Origin: Burkholderia sp. 8Y
GTDB taxonomy: Bacteria; Pseudomonadota; Gammaproteobacteria; Burkholderiales; Burkholderiaceae
Direction: 5' to 3'
Length of the DNA: 64,000 nucleotides
Assembly: GCF_902506145.1 (NCBI RefSeq)
Contig: NZ_LR733520.1
Location: forward strand, 2,580 to 66,579
This document shows positions 54,573-64,000 of this stretch, one piece after another (position 1 is the stretch's first letter; each line of letters opens with the position of its first letter). The notes under the pieces were generated by a model. The model was not told the origin of the DNA and did no database searches. It worked only from the letters and a program-made list of their open reading frames with translations. The position numbers were made by a program, and so were the translations under genes.

Positions 54573-54755
54573 GCGCCGGCGCAGCACGGCCGGCATCGTC
54601 AGGCATCGAAAGAAGAGAGCAATAAAGAGAACGAGAGGACCAAAAGAAGCCGTTCGCCGGCCGCGCACCGAACCATCCGCGCGGACCAGCGTGCTCGCAG
54701 CACGGCGCGGACCGCACCTGAACCTCATGACGCATTGCGCACTCCAGAGAACTTC

Positions 54756-55862
54756 ATGCTGAAAGGAAACATACTGACGAACGACGGCTGGATTCACGGC
54801 ACCGTGCGTTTCGAGAACGGCCGCGTGACGGCGCTCGAAGGTCACATAGCCGATCCGTCGTCGAATGACGCGCCCTATATCCTGCCGGGCTTCATCGATC
54901 TGCACGTGCACGGCGGCGGCGGCCGCGACATCATGGAAGGCGGCGACGCGGCCGATACCGTCGCGCGCCAGCACGCGCAGCACGGCACGACCAGCCTTCT
55001 CGCCACCACGATGACCGCGCCGCGCGACGAACTCATGCAGGTCGTCGCCGGTCTCGGCGAACAGGCGAAGCGCCGCGCCGCGAGCGGGGCGCGCGTGCTC
55101 GGCGTGCATCTCGAAGGCCCGTACATCAATCCGGGCAAGCTCGGCGCGCAGCCGGACGCAGCCGCCGTCGCCGTGCGCGACGAAGTGCTGAAGTATCTGG
55201 AGCTCGCGCCGATCCGTGTCGTGACGATCGCGCCGGAGATTTCGGGCCATCTCGACATCATCTCGGAAATGGCGGCGCGCGGCGTGCGCGTGCAGCTCGG
55301 CCATTCGCTCGGCACGTACGACGACGCCGTCAACGCGCTCAAGCACGGTGCGCGCGGCTTCACACATCTCTTCAACGCGATGTCGCCGCTGCATCATCGC
55401 GATCCCGGCATGGTCGGCGCGGCGCTCGCGCATGCGGAGTACGCCGAACTGATTCCCGACCTGCTGCACGTTCACCCCGGCGCCATTCGCGCCGCCATGC
55501 GCGCCATTCCGCGTCTCTATGTCGTGACCGACAGCACCTCGGCAGCGGGCATGCCCGACGGCGAATATCGCCTCGGCAGCCAGCACGTCACCAAGTGCAT
55601 GGGCGGCGTGCGTCTCGCGGACGGCACGCTCGCAGGCAGCACGCTGACCATGGATCAGGCGCTGCGCAATCTCGTCTCGCTGGGCATTCCGCTCGCGGAC
55701 GTTTCGAATCGCTTGTCGCGCTATCCCGCCGACTATCTCGGGCTCGAAGACCGCGGCCGCATCGCGCGCGGAGCGTGGGCCGACATGGTCGTGCTCGACC
55801 GGGATTTCGCGCTGACCGCCACTTATGTCGAAGGAGAATCGATTGTCGAATATGCTCACTGA
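54756..55862 (+). CDS. nagA: N-acetylglucosamine-6-phosphate deacetylase
   Basis: Removes the acetyl group from GlcNAc-6-phosphate, the product of the PTS permease encoded downstream. It has 368 residues, an amidohydrolase barrel. Metal ligands and active-site motifs: LPGFIDLHVHGGGGRDIMEG, VLGVHLEGPYINPGKLGAQ, VQLGHSLGTYDDA, the THLFNAMSPLHHRDPG block, and the catalytic Asp in LYVVTDSTSAAGMPDG. ATG 54756 is used. Its last 20-38 bases overlap the start of the next gene. Confidence 0.95.
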   Translation: MLKGNILTNDGWIHGTVRFENGRVTALEGHIADPSSNDAPYILPGFIDLHVHGGGGRDIMEGGDAADTVARQHAQHGTTSLLATTMTAPRDELMQVVAGLGEQAKRRAASGARVLGVHLEGPYINPGKLGAQPDAAAVAVRDEVLKYLELAPIRVVTIAPEISGHLDIISEMAARGVRVQLGHSLGTYDDAVNALKHGARGFTHLFNAMSPLHHRDPGMVGAALAHAEYAELIPDLLHVHPGAIRAAMRAIPRLYVVTDSTSAAGMPDGEYRLGSQHVTKCMGGVRLADGTLAGSTLTMDQALRNLVSLGIPLADVSNRLSRYPADYLGLEDRGRIARGAWADMVVLDRDFALTATYVEGESIVEYAH

Positions 55863-56859
55863 GGCGCTGGAGTCCGCGGACGTCGTCGCGGCCCAACTCG
55901 CCGACACCTCGCGCATCGAGGCGCTCGCCGTGAAGCTCGCGGAGCAGCCGCGTCATGTCGCGTTGACCGTCGCTCGCGGCAGTTCGGACCACGCCGCGAG
56001 TTACTTCGCCAGCCTGACGATGAGCCGCATCGGCGTGCCCGTCGCGTCGCTGCCCATGTCGGTCGCCACGTTGCAGCAAGCGCCGCTGCGCGTGTCCGGC
56101 CAACTCGCCGTCGCGTTCTCGCAGTCGGGCAAGAGCCCGGACCTCGTCGGCACCATGCAGGCGCTGCGCGAAGCCGGCGCGTTCACCGTCGCGGCGGTCA
56201 ACGTCGCGGGCTCGCCGCTGGAAACCGCCTGCGAATACTATTTGCCGCTGCTCGCCGGACCGGAGCTTTCCGTGGCCGCCACGAAGAGCTATATCGCGAT
56301 GCTGTCGCTGTCGGCCATCGTGATCGCGCACGTTCAGCGCGACCCCGAACTGCTGAACGCGCTGAAGACGCTGCCGGACGCGCTGCGCGCGGCGGGCAAG
56401 CTCGACTGGACGCGCGCCGTCGACGAACTGAAGGGCATCGACCGCATGATCGTCGTCGGGCGCGGGCTCGGGCTCGCCATCGCGCAGGAAGCGGCGCTCA
56501 AGCTGAAGGAAACGTCGGGCATTCAGGCCGAAGCGTTCTCGAGCGCGGAAGTGCGTCACGGCCCGATGGAAATCATCGACCGCGACTATCCGCTGCTCGT
56601 CTTCGCGCCGCGCGGGCCGGAGCAGGCGGGTCTCGTCCAGTTGGCTTCGGACATGCGCGCGCGCGGCGCACGCGTGCTGCTCGCAGCACCTGACGACGTG
56701 CCGGGCGCCGAGTTGCCGCTCATCGCCACCGATCACCCGGCGCTCGATCCGATCGCCGCGATCCTTTCGTTCTACGTGATGGCCGCGGGTCTCGCCGCCG
56801 CGCGCGGGCGCAACCCCGACGCGCCGCGCCACCTGAACAAGGTCACCGAAACCCATTGA
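55843..56859 (+). CDS. SIS-domain glucosamine-6-phosphate deaminase (NagB-II type)
   Basis: A double-SIS sugar isomerase of about 338 residues, related to the isomerase half of GlmS and to AgaS. Sugar-phosphate loops: VARGSSDHAASYFASL and FSQSGKSPDLVGTMQALR in SIS 1, VGRGLGLAIAQEAALKLKE and SAEVRHGPMEIID in SIS 2. In nag operons lacking a classic NagB, this protein deaminates GlcN6P to fructose-6-phosphate. TTG 55843 lies six bases after AAGGAG and is the favoured start; ATG 55825 and ATG 55852 are alternatives. It overlaps nagA, so the two steps are translationally linked. Confidence 0.87.
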   Translation: MSNMLTEALESADVVAAQLADTSRIEALAVKLAEQPRHVALTVARGSSDHAASYFASLTMSRIGVPVASLPMSVATLQQAPLRVSGQLAVAFSQSGKSPDLVGTMQALREAGAFTVAAVNVAGSPLETACEYYLPLLAGPELSVAATKSYIAMLSLSAIVIAHVQRDPELLNALKTLPDALRAAGKLDWTRAVDELKGIDRMIVVGRGLGLAIAQEAALKLKETSGIQAEAFSSAEVRHGPMEIIDRDYPLLVFAPRGPEQAGLVQLASDMRARGARVLLAAPDDVPGAELPLIATDHPALDPIAAILSFYVMAAGLAAARGRNPDAPRHLNKVTETH

Positions 56860-56895
56860 GTGAGACAGACAATGCGCCGTGCCGAGGAGTCCGTG

Positions 56896-59460
56896 TTGAA
56901 CCATTCCACCGATAACGCGAGCGATATCGTTCTGCTCGCTCCGTTTACCGGCCCCGTCGTGCCGCTCGCCGACGTGCCCGACCCCGTGTTCGCCGAGGGG
57001 ATGTTCGGTGACGGCATCGGCATCGATCCGCTCGATAACGTGCTTCTGTCCCCGTGCGACGGCACGGTCACGCATCTCGCGCGCACGCATCACGCGGTCA
57101 CGCTGCGCACCGCGCAGGGCGCGGAGATTCTCGTGCATATCGGCATCGACACGGTCGAGCTGGGCGGCGAGGGCTTCGCGCCGATGGTCGAGCAGGGCGC
57201 GACCGTGCGCGCGGGCCAGCCGCTGATCGAATTCAACGCGGACTTCGTCGCGCAGCACGCGCCGAGTCTCGTTTCCGTGATCGCGGTCGCGAACGGCGAC
57301 GCGTTCGAAGTCGCCGACCGCGCGGGCCGTGGCGTGCTGAAGGCGGGCGCGCGCATGCTGGTGCTGCGCGCGAAAGACGGCGCGGCGGCGCACGTGGCGC
57401 GCTCGTCGTCGAACGTGATGACCGAAGCGCGGCGCACCGTCACGCTGGCGCACGCAGGCGGCTTGCACGCGCGGCCGGCGGCGCGGGCGCGCGAGGCGGC
57501 GCGCGGCCTCGACGCCAAGGTCGAAGTGCGCTTCGAAGGCCGCAAGGCGCCGGTCGAAAGCGTGGTCGGCCTGCTCGGGCTGGGCGCGGGCGAGGGCGCG
57601 ACCATCGAACTGGTCGGCATGGGCGCACAGGCGCAGGAAGCGGTCGATGCCGTCGCCGCCGAACTGCTGCGCGCGGCGCAAGGCGAAGTGGAAGAAACGC
57701 CGGCGCGCGAAAAATCGCCCGCGCCGGTCGTGGCAGCCCGTGCGTCCGCCGGTCCGTTGCCGCCGAACACGCTCGCGGGCGTGTGCGCGGCGCCGGGCAT
57801 CGCGGTCGGCAAGCTCGTGCGCTGGGACGATCAGGAAATCGTGCCGCCGGAGCAGGCGAGCGGTCCGTCGGCGGCGGAGAGCCGCGCGCTGGACAAAGCC
57901 ATCGCGCAAGTCGACACCGAACTCGAAGTCACCGTCCGCACCGCATCGCAGCGCGGCGCGGTCGGCGAAGCGGGCATCTTCGCGGTGCATCGCGTGCTGC
58001 TTGAAGACCCGACGCTCGTCGATGCGGCCCGCGATCTCATCAGCCTCGGCAAGAGCGCGGGCTTCGCGTGGCGCGAGGCGATCCGCGCGCAGATCGCGCT
58101 GCTCAACAACGTGAATGACGCGCTACTCGCGGAACGCGCGGCCGACCTGCGCGACATCGAAAAGCGCGTGCTTCGCGCGCTCGGGCTCACGAACACGGCG
58201 GCGCGCGCGCTGCCGGATGAAGCGGTGCTCGCGGCCATCGAATTCACGCCGTCCGATCTGGCGTCGATCGACCGCACGCGCGTCACCGCGCTCGTGATGT
58301 CGCGCGGCGGCGCGACCTCGCACGCGGCGATCATCGCGCGGCAGATGGGCATTCCGGCGCTCGTCGCAATCGGCGATGCGCTGCACGCGGTTCCCGAAGA
58401 CGCGCAGGTGGTCGTCGACGCGTCGGCGGGCCGCGTCGAATATGCGCCGAGCGCGCTGGATGTCGAGCGTGCGCGTCACGAGCGCGAGCGTCTCGCGGGC
58501 GTGCGCGAGGCGAACCGCAAGATGTCGCAGGAAGCGGCATCGACGCGCGACGGCCGGCACGTCGAGATCGCAGCGAACATCGCCACGCTCGACGACGCGA
58601 AAGCGGCTGTCGAAAACGGCGCGGACGCCGTGGGCCTCTTACGCACCGAATTGCTGTTCATCCATCGCCAGGCTGCGCCGACGGTCGCGGAGCACGCGTC
58701 GAGCTATCAGGAAATCGTCGAGGCGCTGGCCGGACGCAGCGCGATCATCCGCACGCTGGATGTCGGCGCGGACAAGGAAGTGGACTATCTGACGCTGCCG
58801 CCCGAAGAAAACCCGGCGCTGGGCCTGCGCGGCATCCGCCTCGCGCAAGTACGCCCCGATCTGCTCGACGACCAGCTGCGCGGTCTGCTCGCCGTCAAGC
58901 CGGCGGGCGCCGTCCGCATTCTCCTGCCAATGGTGACGGACGCCGGCGAACTGCAACGCCTGCGCGCGCGCATCGACGAACTGGCGCGCGAAGCCGGACG
59001 CACCGATCCGGTGGAAGTGGGCGTGATGATCGAGGTGCCGTCGGCGGCGATGCTGGCCGACCAGCTCGCGAAGTACGCGGATTTCTTCTCGATCGGCACG
59101 AACGATCTGACGCAATACACGCTTGCAATGGACCGCTGCCAGCCCGATCTCGCCGCGCAATCCGACGGCTTGCATCCGGCCGTGCTGCGGCTCATCAAGA
59201 TGACGGTGCAAGGCGCCGAAAAGCACGGCAAATGGGTCGGCGTCTGCGGCGCGCTCGGCGGCGATCCGCTCGCGGTGCCGCTGCTCGTCGGCCTCGGCGT
59301 GACGGAGCTGTCGGTGGATCCGTCCTCCGTGCCCGGCATCAAGGCGCGTGTGCGCAATCTCGATTACCACCTTTGCCGTCAGCGCGCGGAAGACGTGCTC
59401 GCGCTTGAATCGGCGCAGGCAGTGAGAGCGGCCAGCCGCGAAATCTGGCCGCAGGACTAG
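56896..59460 (+). CDS. PTS multi-phosphoryl transfer protein EIIA(Glc)-HPr-EI
   Basis: A fused phosphorelay of about 854 residues. EIIA of the glucose family is first (LLAPFTGPVVPLADVPDP; active His in ILVHIGIDTVEL), then HPr (His in HAGGLHARPAARARE), then enzyme I (His in GGATSHAAIIARQMG; PEP barrel with GLLRTELLFIH, IIRTLDVGADKEVDY and FFSIGTNDLTQYTLAMDR). It thus carries phosphate all the way from PEP to the NagE-type IIB domain next door without the separate HPr/EI at 29-32 kb. GAGGAG at 56884-56889 favours TTG 56896 (or GTG 56893); ATG 56872 is an alternative. Confidence 0.93.
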   Translation: MNHSTDNASDIVLLAPFTGPVVPLADVPDPVFAEGMFGDGIGIDPLDNVLLSPCDGTVTHLARTHHAVTLRTAQGAEILVHIGIDTVELGGEGFAPMVEQGATVRAGQPLIEFNADFVAQHAPSLVSVIAVANGDAFEVADRAGRGVLKAGARMLVLRAKDGAAAHVARSSSNVMTEARRTVTLAHAGGLHARPAARAREAARGLDAKVEVRFEGRKAPVESVVGLLGLGAGEGATIELVGMGAQAQEAVDAVAAELLRAAQGEVEETPAREKSPAPVVAARASAGPLPPNTLAGVCAAPGIAVGKLVRWDDQEIVPPEQASGPSAAESRALDKAIAQVDTELEVTVRTASQRGAVGEAGIFAVHRVLLEDPTLVDAARDLISLGKSAGFAWREAIRAQIALLNNVNDALLAERAADLRDIEKRVLRALGLTNTAARALPDEAVLAAIEFTPSDLASIDRTRVTALVMSRGGATSHAAIIARQMGIPALVAIGDALHAVPEDAQVVVDASAGRVEYAPSALDVERARHERERLAGVREANRKMSQEAASTRDGRHVEIAANIATLDDAKAAVENGADAVGLLRTELLFIHRQAAPTVAEHASSYQEIVEALAGRSAIIRTLDVGADKEVDYLTLPPEENPALGLRGIRLAQVRPDLLDDQLRGLLAVKPAGAVRILLPMVTDAGELQRLRARIDELAREAGRTDPVEVGVMIEVPSAAMLADQLAKYADFFSIGTNDLTQYTLAMDRCQPDLAAQSDGLHPAVLRLIKMTVQGAEKHGKWVGVCGALGGDPLAVPLLVGLGVTELSVDPSSVPGIKARVRNLDYHLCRQRAEDVLALESAQAVRAASREIWPQD

Positions 59461-59532
59461 ACGCTTCACGCTTCATTTCTGGCAACAACCCGAGCAGCAA
59501 CGACAAGACCTATATTTTTTGGAGAACCCCCG

Positions 59533-61314
<1,782 letters not shown>

Positions 61315-61345
61315 TGCGCGTGATGAGTTAAGCGGTTGTTCATGG

Positions 61346-61375
61346 AAACGGCGCCTTCGGGCGCCGTTTTTATTT
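61346..61375 (+). terminator. rho-independent terminator of the nag operon
   Basis: Stem AAACGGCGC / GCGCCGTTT around CTTCGG, followed by TTATTT. Confidence 0.9.
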
Positions 61376-61394
61376 CCGGCGCGCGTGCTCAGGC

Positions 61395-61430
61395 AAACAA
61401 AAACCCCGCTGTCTTTCGACAACGGGGTTC
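61395..61430 (-). terminator. rho-independent terminator of rpoH
   Basis: Read on the minus strand: AACCCCG and CGGGGTT arms flanking a GTCGAAAGAC inner hairpin, followed by TTTTTGTTTG. Confidence 0.88.
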
Positions 61431-61460
61431 GAACACACTGGCGACCGTTTCGCCGCGGCG

Positions 61461-62402
61461 TTACGCGTAATCGTGCAGCGCGGTACGCATCTTCTTCATC
61501 GCGCTCGCCTCGATCTGGCGAATGCGCTCCGCCGACACGCCGAACTCGTCGGCCAGTTCGTGCAGCGTCTTGCCGCCCGATCCGTCGTCCTGCACGTCAA
61601 GCCAGCGCGCCTTGATAATGCGGCGGCTGCGTTCGTCGAGCGATTCCAGTGCCGTCGAAAGGCCGTCGCTTTGCAGCTTGTCGAACTGGCGCGAGGCGAT
61701 CACGTTCGTCGGCTCGTTATGCGAGTCCGCCAGATAGGCGATCGGTGCGAACGCTTCCTCGCCGTCTTCCACCTGGCCTTCCAGCGCGATGTCGCCGCCC
61801 GACAGCCGCGTTTCCATCTCCGCGACTTCCTCGCGCTTCACATTCAGTTCGCTCGCCAAGCCCTCGATCTCGTCCGGCGTGAACGCCGCGTGACCGGTCT
61901 TGTGACTGCGCAGGTTGAAGAACAGTTTGCGCTGCGCCTTGGTCGTCGCGACCTTCACCATGCGCCAGTTGCGCAGGATGTACTCGTGAATCTCGGCCTT
62001 GATCCAGTGCATGGCGTACGACACGAGGCGCACGTTTTGCTCAGGGTCGAACCGCTTCACGGCCTTCATCAGACCGATATTGCCTTCCTGGATCAGGTCC
62101 GCATGCGGCAGGCCGTAGCCCAGATAGTTGCGGGCGATGGACACGACGAGACGCAGGTGCGACAGAACGAGCTGCCGCGCCGCGTTCAGGTTGCCGTGCT
62201 CGCGAAATTCGGTGGCGTACTGACGTTCCTCCGCCGGCGAAAGCATCGGAATACGGTTCACTGCTTGTATGTAGGAATCGATGTTGCCGATCTGGCCGGT
62301 CAGCATCGACGACTGTGCGTACGTCAGCGCGCCTGCCGAAGATGCCTTGGCAGGTGCCGAGCCTACAACATTCGGAAGGGTCATCGCATTGGTCACGCTC
62401 AT
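61461..62402 (-). CDS. rpoH: RNA polymerase sigma factor RpoH (sigma-32)
   Basis: Heat-shock sigma factor of 313 residues. Region 2 carries SHLRLVVSIARNYLGYGLPH, ADLIQEGNIGLMKAVKRFDP and LVSYAMHWIKAEIHEYILRN; the RpoH box is KAQRKLFFNLRSH; region 4 ends in LHELADEFGVSAERIRQIEA. The 45-residue N-terminal extension is typical of betaproteobacterial RpoH. ATG 62402 follows AAGGAG by about five bases; the in-frame extension to 62456 would run close to the operator. A CIRCE element lies 59 bases upstream of the start, so HrcA repression is likely in addition to any translational control. Confidence 0.96.
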   Translation of the reverse strand: MSVTNAMTLPNVVGSAPAKASSAGALTYAQSSMLTGQIGNIDSYIQAVNRIPMLSPAEERQYATEFREHGNLNAARQLVLSHLRLVVSIARNYLGYGLPHADLIQEGNIGLMKAVKRFDPEQNVRLVSYAMHWIKAEIHEYILRNWRMVKVATTKAQRKLFFNLRSHKTGHAAFTPDEIEGLASELNVKREEVAEMETRLSGGDIALEGQVEDGEEAFAPIAYLADSHNEPTNVIASRQFDKLQSDGLSTALESLDERSRRIIKARWLDVQDDGSGGKTLHELADEFGVSAERIRQIEASAMKKMRTALHDYA

Positions 62403-62460
62403 AAGCTCCTTGTCAACAAACGCCTGCGGCCGCAAGGGCGGCGGCAGGCCAGTCACGATA

Positions 62461-62487
62461 TTAGCACTCCGTTCATCTGAGTGCTAA
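62461..62487 (-). promoter_or_regulatory. CIRCE operator (HrcA site) upstream of rpoH
   Basis: TTAGCACTC, nine bases, GAGTGCTAA: an exact match to the CIRCE inverted repeat bound by HrcA. It lies between rpoH and the divergent PagL-like gene, 59-85 bases before the rpoH start codon. The remaining gap (62488-62747) is A/T-rich and shows no gene. Confidence 0.95.
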
Positions 62488-62747
62488 GTGTTAGAGGGGA
62501 ACGACGTGTGAGAGTTCCCACATAACTATCGATTTTGTGGGTCTGATAGGCGGCAAGACCTGAAGAACAAGCCGAAATTACCGGAGAAACGCGTTTGATC
62601 GAATGAATTACCGAAATCACAGGGGAAAGCAACGGATTATTCAATCAAACGGACGAGAAACGCTGGATTGTGCAAATATATGTCAGCGGAAATACAATGC
62701 GCCGACAACCGCTCGGCGGGACAACCACACCCTCATATGAGGCGCTC

Positions 62748-63314
62748 ATGCAGAAAAACCAAGCTCTTTGGCGCAGTTTTTTGTCTCACGGCGCCATCGC
62801 TCTTTCGCTCGGTCTTGTTTCGGCGGTGGCGCATGCCGACCGTTTCGGTCTTCAGATAGCAGGCGGGGTCGCGAATCACGACTTCAAGAAAGCGGATCTC
62901 GGCGTGGTTTGGGATCCCGATCTGACATGGTGGGAAATCGGCGGCTTTCACTTCACGCTGCTCGGCGAAGGACACGTCGCCTACTGGCATACCAAGGAAA
63001 GCAACGCGGTAAATCCGAACATCTGGGAATTCGGCGTGACACCAGTGCTGCGTTTCGTGAAAAGCTCAGGCTATATTCGGCCGTTCTTCGAGGCGGGCGT
63101 CGGCGTGCGGCTGCTGTCGCACACGCGCATCACGGAAAACTTCACGGTGTCCACTGCGTTCCAGTTCGCCGATATGGTCGGCGTGGGTGCGATCTTCGGC
63201 GAGAAGCAGAACTACCAGGCCGGTTTTCGCTTCCAGCATCTTTCGAACGCGAGTATCAAAGAGCCGAATCCTGGTATAAATTTCAGCCAGCTATATCTGC
63301 AATACAACTTCTGA
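62748..63314 (+). CDS. lipid A 3-O-deacylase, PagL-like
   Basis: A 188-residue outer-membrane beta-barrel. A signal peptide (LWRSFLSHGAIALSLGL, ending AHAD near residue 32) precedes alternating barrel strands (RFGLQIAGGVANHDF, FTLLGEGHVAYWHT, RPFFEAGVGVRLLSHT) and a C-terminal aromatic strand ending YLQYNF. The PagL active-site block FRFQHLSNASIKEPNPG holds the catalytic His and Ser. PagL removes the 3-linked acyl chain of lipid A and lowers endotoxicity. ATG 62748 begins a normal signal peptide. Confidence 0.88.
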   Translation: MQKNQALWRSFLSHGAIALSLGLVSAVAHADRFGLQIAGGVANHDFKKADLGVVWDPDLTWWEIGGFHFTLLGEGHVAYWHTKESNAVNPNIWEFGVTPVLRFVKSSGYIRPFFEAGVGVRLLSHTRITENFTVSTAFQFADMVGVGAIFGEKQNYQAGFRFQHLSNASIKEPNPGINFSQLYLQYNF

Positions 63315-63359
63315 CGGGGCCCCGGCGCATCGGTTCCCCGACACAAGGGGGACCGACAG

Positions 63360-63743
63360 ATGCCGGCAAGAACCTTTGAGGCCATCCGCGGCCTAGAGCG
63401 CGACCGTTTCCGGGCGATGGTCGAGAGCGACGGTGCCGCGCTCGAGGCGCTGCTGGCCGAGAACGTCAGCTACGTCCACACCAACGGCAAGCGCGAGACG
63501 AAGCGTCAGTTCATCGACGCGATCACCGCCGGGCGCCGCCGCTATCGCCAGATCGAGATCCAGACGCAAGACGTGGTGTCCGCCGGCCCCGAGACCTGTC
63601 TCGTGTCGGGGCGCGCGCTGGTCGAGATGGAATCGAAGAACGGCGCGCTGCTCTTTCCCATTGCCTACACGGCGATTCACGTGCAGACCGGCGGCCAGTG
63701 GCAACTGCTCGCGCTTCAGGCGACGCGCGTGGCGCTGGAATAG
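63360..63743 (+). CDS. NTF2-like (DUF4440/SnoaL-type) protein
   Basis: A 127-residue protein with the nuclear-transport-factor-2-like cone fold. Signature segments: an initial helix (GLERDRFRAMVESDGAALEAL), LLAENVSYVHTNGKRETKRQF with the typical Tyr-Val-His strand, and a C-terminal strand pair (FPIAYTAIHVQTGGQWQLLA). Such domains bind small molecules or act as isomerase/hydrolase scaffolds. Substrate unknown. It follows the PagL-like gene by 45 bases. Confidence 0.83.
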   Translation: MPARTFEAIRGLERDRFRAMVESDGAALEALLAENVSYVHTNGKRETKRQFIDAITAGRRRYRQIEIQTQDVVSAGPETCLVSGRALVEMESKNGALLFPIAYTAIHVQTGGQWQLLALQATRVALE

Positions 63744-63761
63744 CGCGCCGCCGCCGCATCG

Positions 63762-64000
63762 TCAGGCTTCGACCGCCTCGTCCTCTTGAATCTTCCGCGC
63801 GATTCCCTTTGAGCGATTCACCGCGCTCACGACTGCATCGACGACCGCGAGCGCTGGGTTCGCATGCACCGCGACGCCGAAGCGCATCGGTTCGTCGGCG
63901 ACGCGGCAGCCCACGAAGACCACGGTCTCGCCGTTCGCCGTCACCGTCGATTCGAACCAGTTCGCGCTCGCGCCGACGTCCAGGCTCGATGCGACCGACT
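63762..64000 (-). CDS. C-terminal end of a probable 2-isopropylmalate synthase-like protein (partial)
   Basis: A minus-strand frame open to the window edge, giving the last 78 residues of a gene whose start lies outside. The visible part, ANWFESTVTANGETVVFVGC then MRFGVAVHANPALAVVDAVV and SAVNRS, has the strand-strand-helix pattern of the LeuA allosteric/dimer domain, where FGVGVx...ASxxAVxSAVNR is common. The assignment is by pattern only. Convergent with the NTF2-like gene, 18 bases apart. Confidence 0.45.
   Translation of the reverse strand, partial: SVASSLDVGASANWFESTVTANGETVVFVGCRVADEPMRFGVAVHANPALAVVDAVVSAVNRSKGIARKIQEDEAVEA

Overview
The window is a G+C-rich chromosomal segment of a betaproteobacterium of the family Burkholderiaceae. 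The pointers are the gene order (lipB-lipA beside ybeD and a D-amino-acid transaminase; comM-ubiK-glnK-amtB-gshA-gshB-PTS; the long cox/cta block), the betaproteobacterial gene types, and strongly G/C-biased third codon positions. A Paraburkholderia/Caballeronia/Burkholderia chromosome is the best inference; the species cannot be named from sequence alone. Most of it is conserved core genome. No rRNA, tRNA or CRISPR array was recognised.

Layout. 1-7.4 kb: a [2Fe-2S] ferredoxin, an alpha/beta hydrolase, a PBP5-type carboxypeptidase, a PLP transaminase, a DUF493 protein, a GcvA-like LysR regulator, then lipoate synthesis (lipB-lipA). 7.4-10 kb: a Tat-exported beta-helix lipoprotein and a mostly non-coding stretch. 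9.8-14.7 kb: a dicarboxylate module, with a sigma-54 promoter and a tiny leader ORF before dctA, followed by dctB-dctD. 14.8-16.1 kb: a TlpA-like thioredoxin and a lipoprotein. 16.4-23.6 kb: comM (competence helicase), cleanly split by a 5.6-kb element that carries three tyrosine recombinases, a TnpC-like protein and a primase-like mini-gene. 23.6-31.8 kb: ubiK, glnK-amtB behind a sigma-54 promoter, glutathione synthesis (gshA, gshB), and a soluble PTS (EIIA-Man type, HPr, EI). 31.8-40.6 kb: thiF-like, ctpA, gpmA, rhodanese, grxC, secB, gpsA, macrodomain, trmL, comF and a BioC-like methyltransferase. 40.7-51.1 kb: an aa3 cytochrome c oxidase locus with its heme A and copper assembly genes. 51.2-53.5 kb: YciI, an orphan MetQ and a MarR-GNAT fusion. 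53.8-61.3 kb: an N-acetylglucosamine utilisation operon (GntR regulator, nagA, SIS-type deaminase, EIIA-HPr-EI fusion, IIC-IIB permease). 61.4-64 kb: rpoH under a CIRCE operator, a PagL-like lipid A deacylase, an NTF2-like protein and the 3' end of a probable 2-isopropylmalate synthase-like gene.

How it fits together. Two nutrient modules (dctA and glnK-amtB) show -24/-12 promoters; DctD, encoded here, has the GAFTGA loop needed to activate the first. The NAG module carries its own full phosphorelay, separate from the permease-less EIIA/HPr/EI set at 29-32 kb. Its regulator gene is scrambled by indels in the DNA-binding domain. The cox block combines structural subunits (subunit II is a COX2-cytochrome c-OmpA fusion) with CtaG, Surf1, CtaA, CtaB and Sco.

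The most unusual items are the recombinase-trio element inside comM, the leader peptide ending Arg-Pro-stop before dctA, the frame-scrambled nag regulator, the CoxB-OmpA fusion, and the IIC-IIB permease with a second IIB-like domain that lacks its cysteine.
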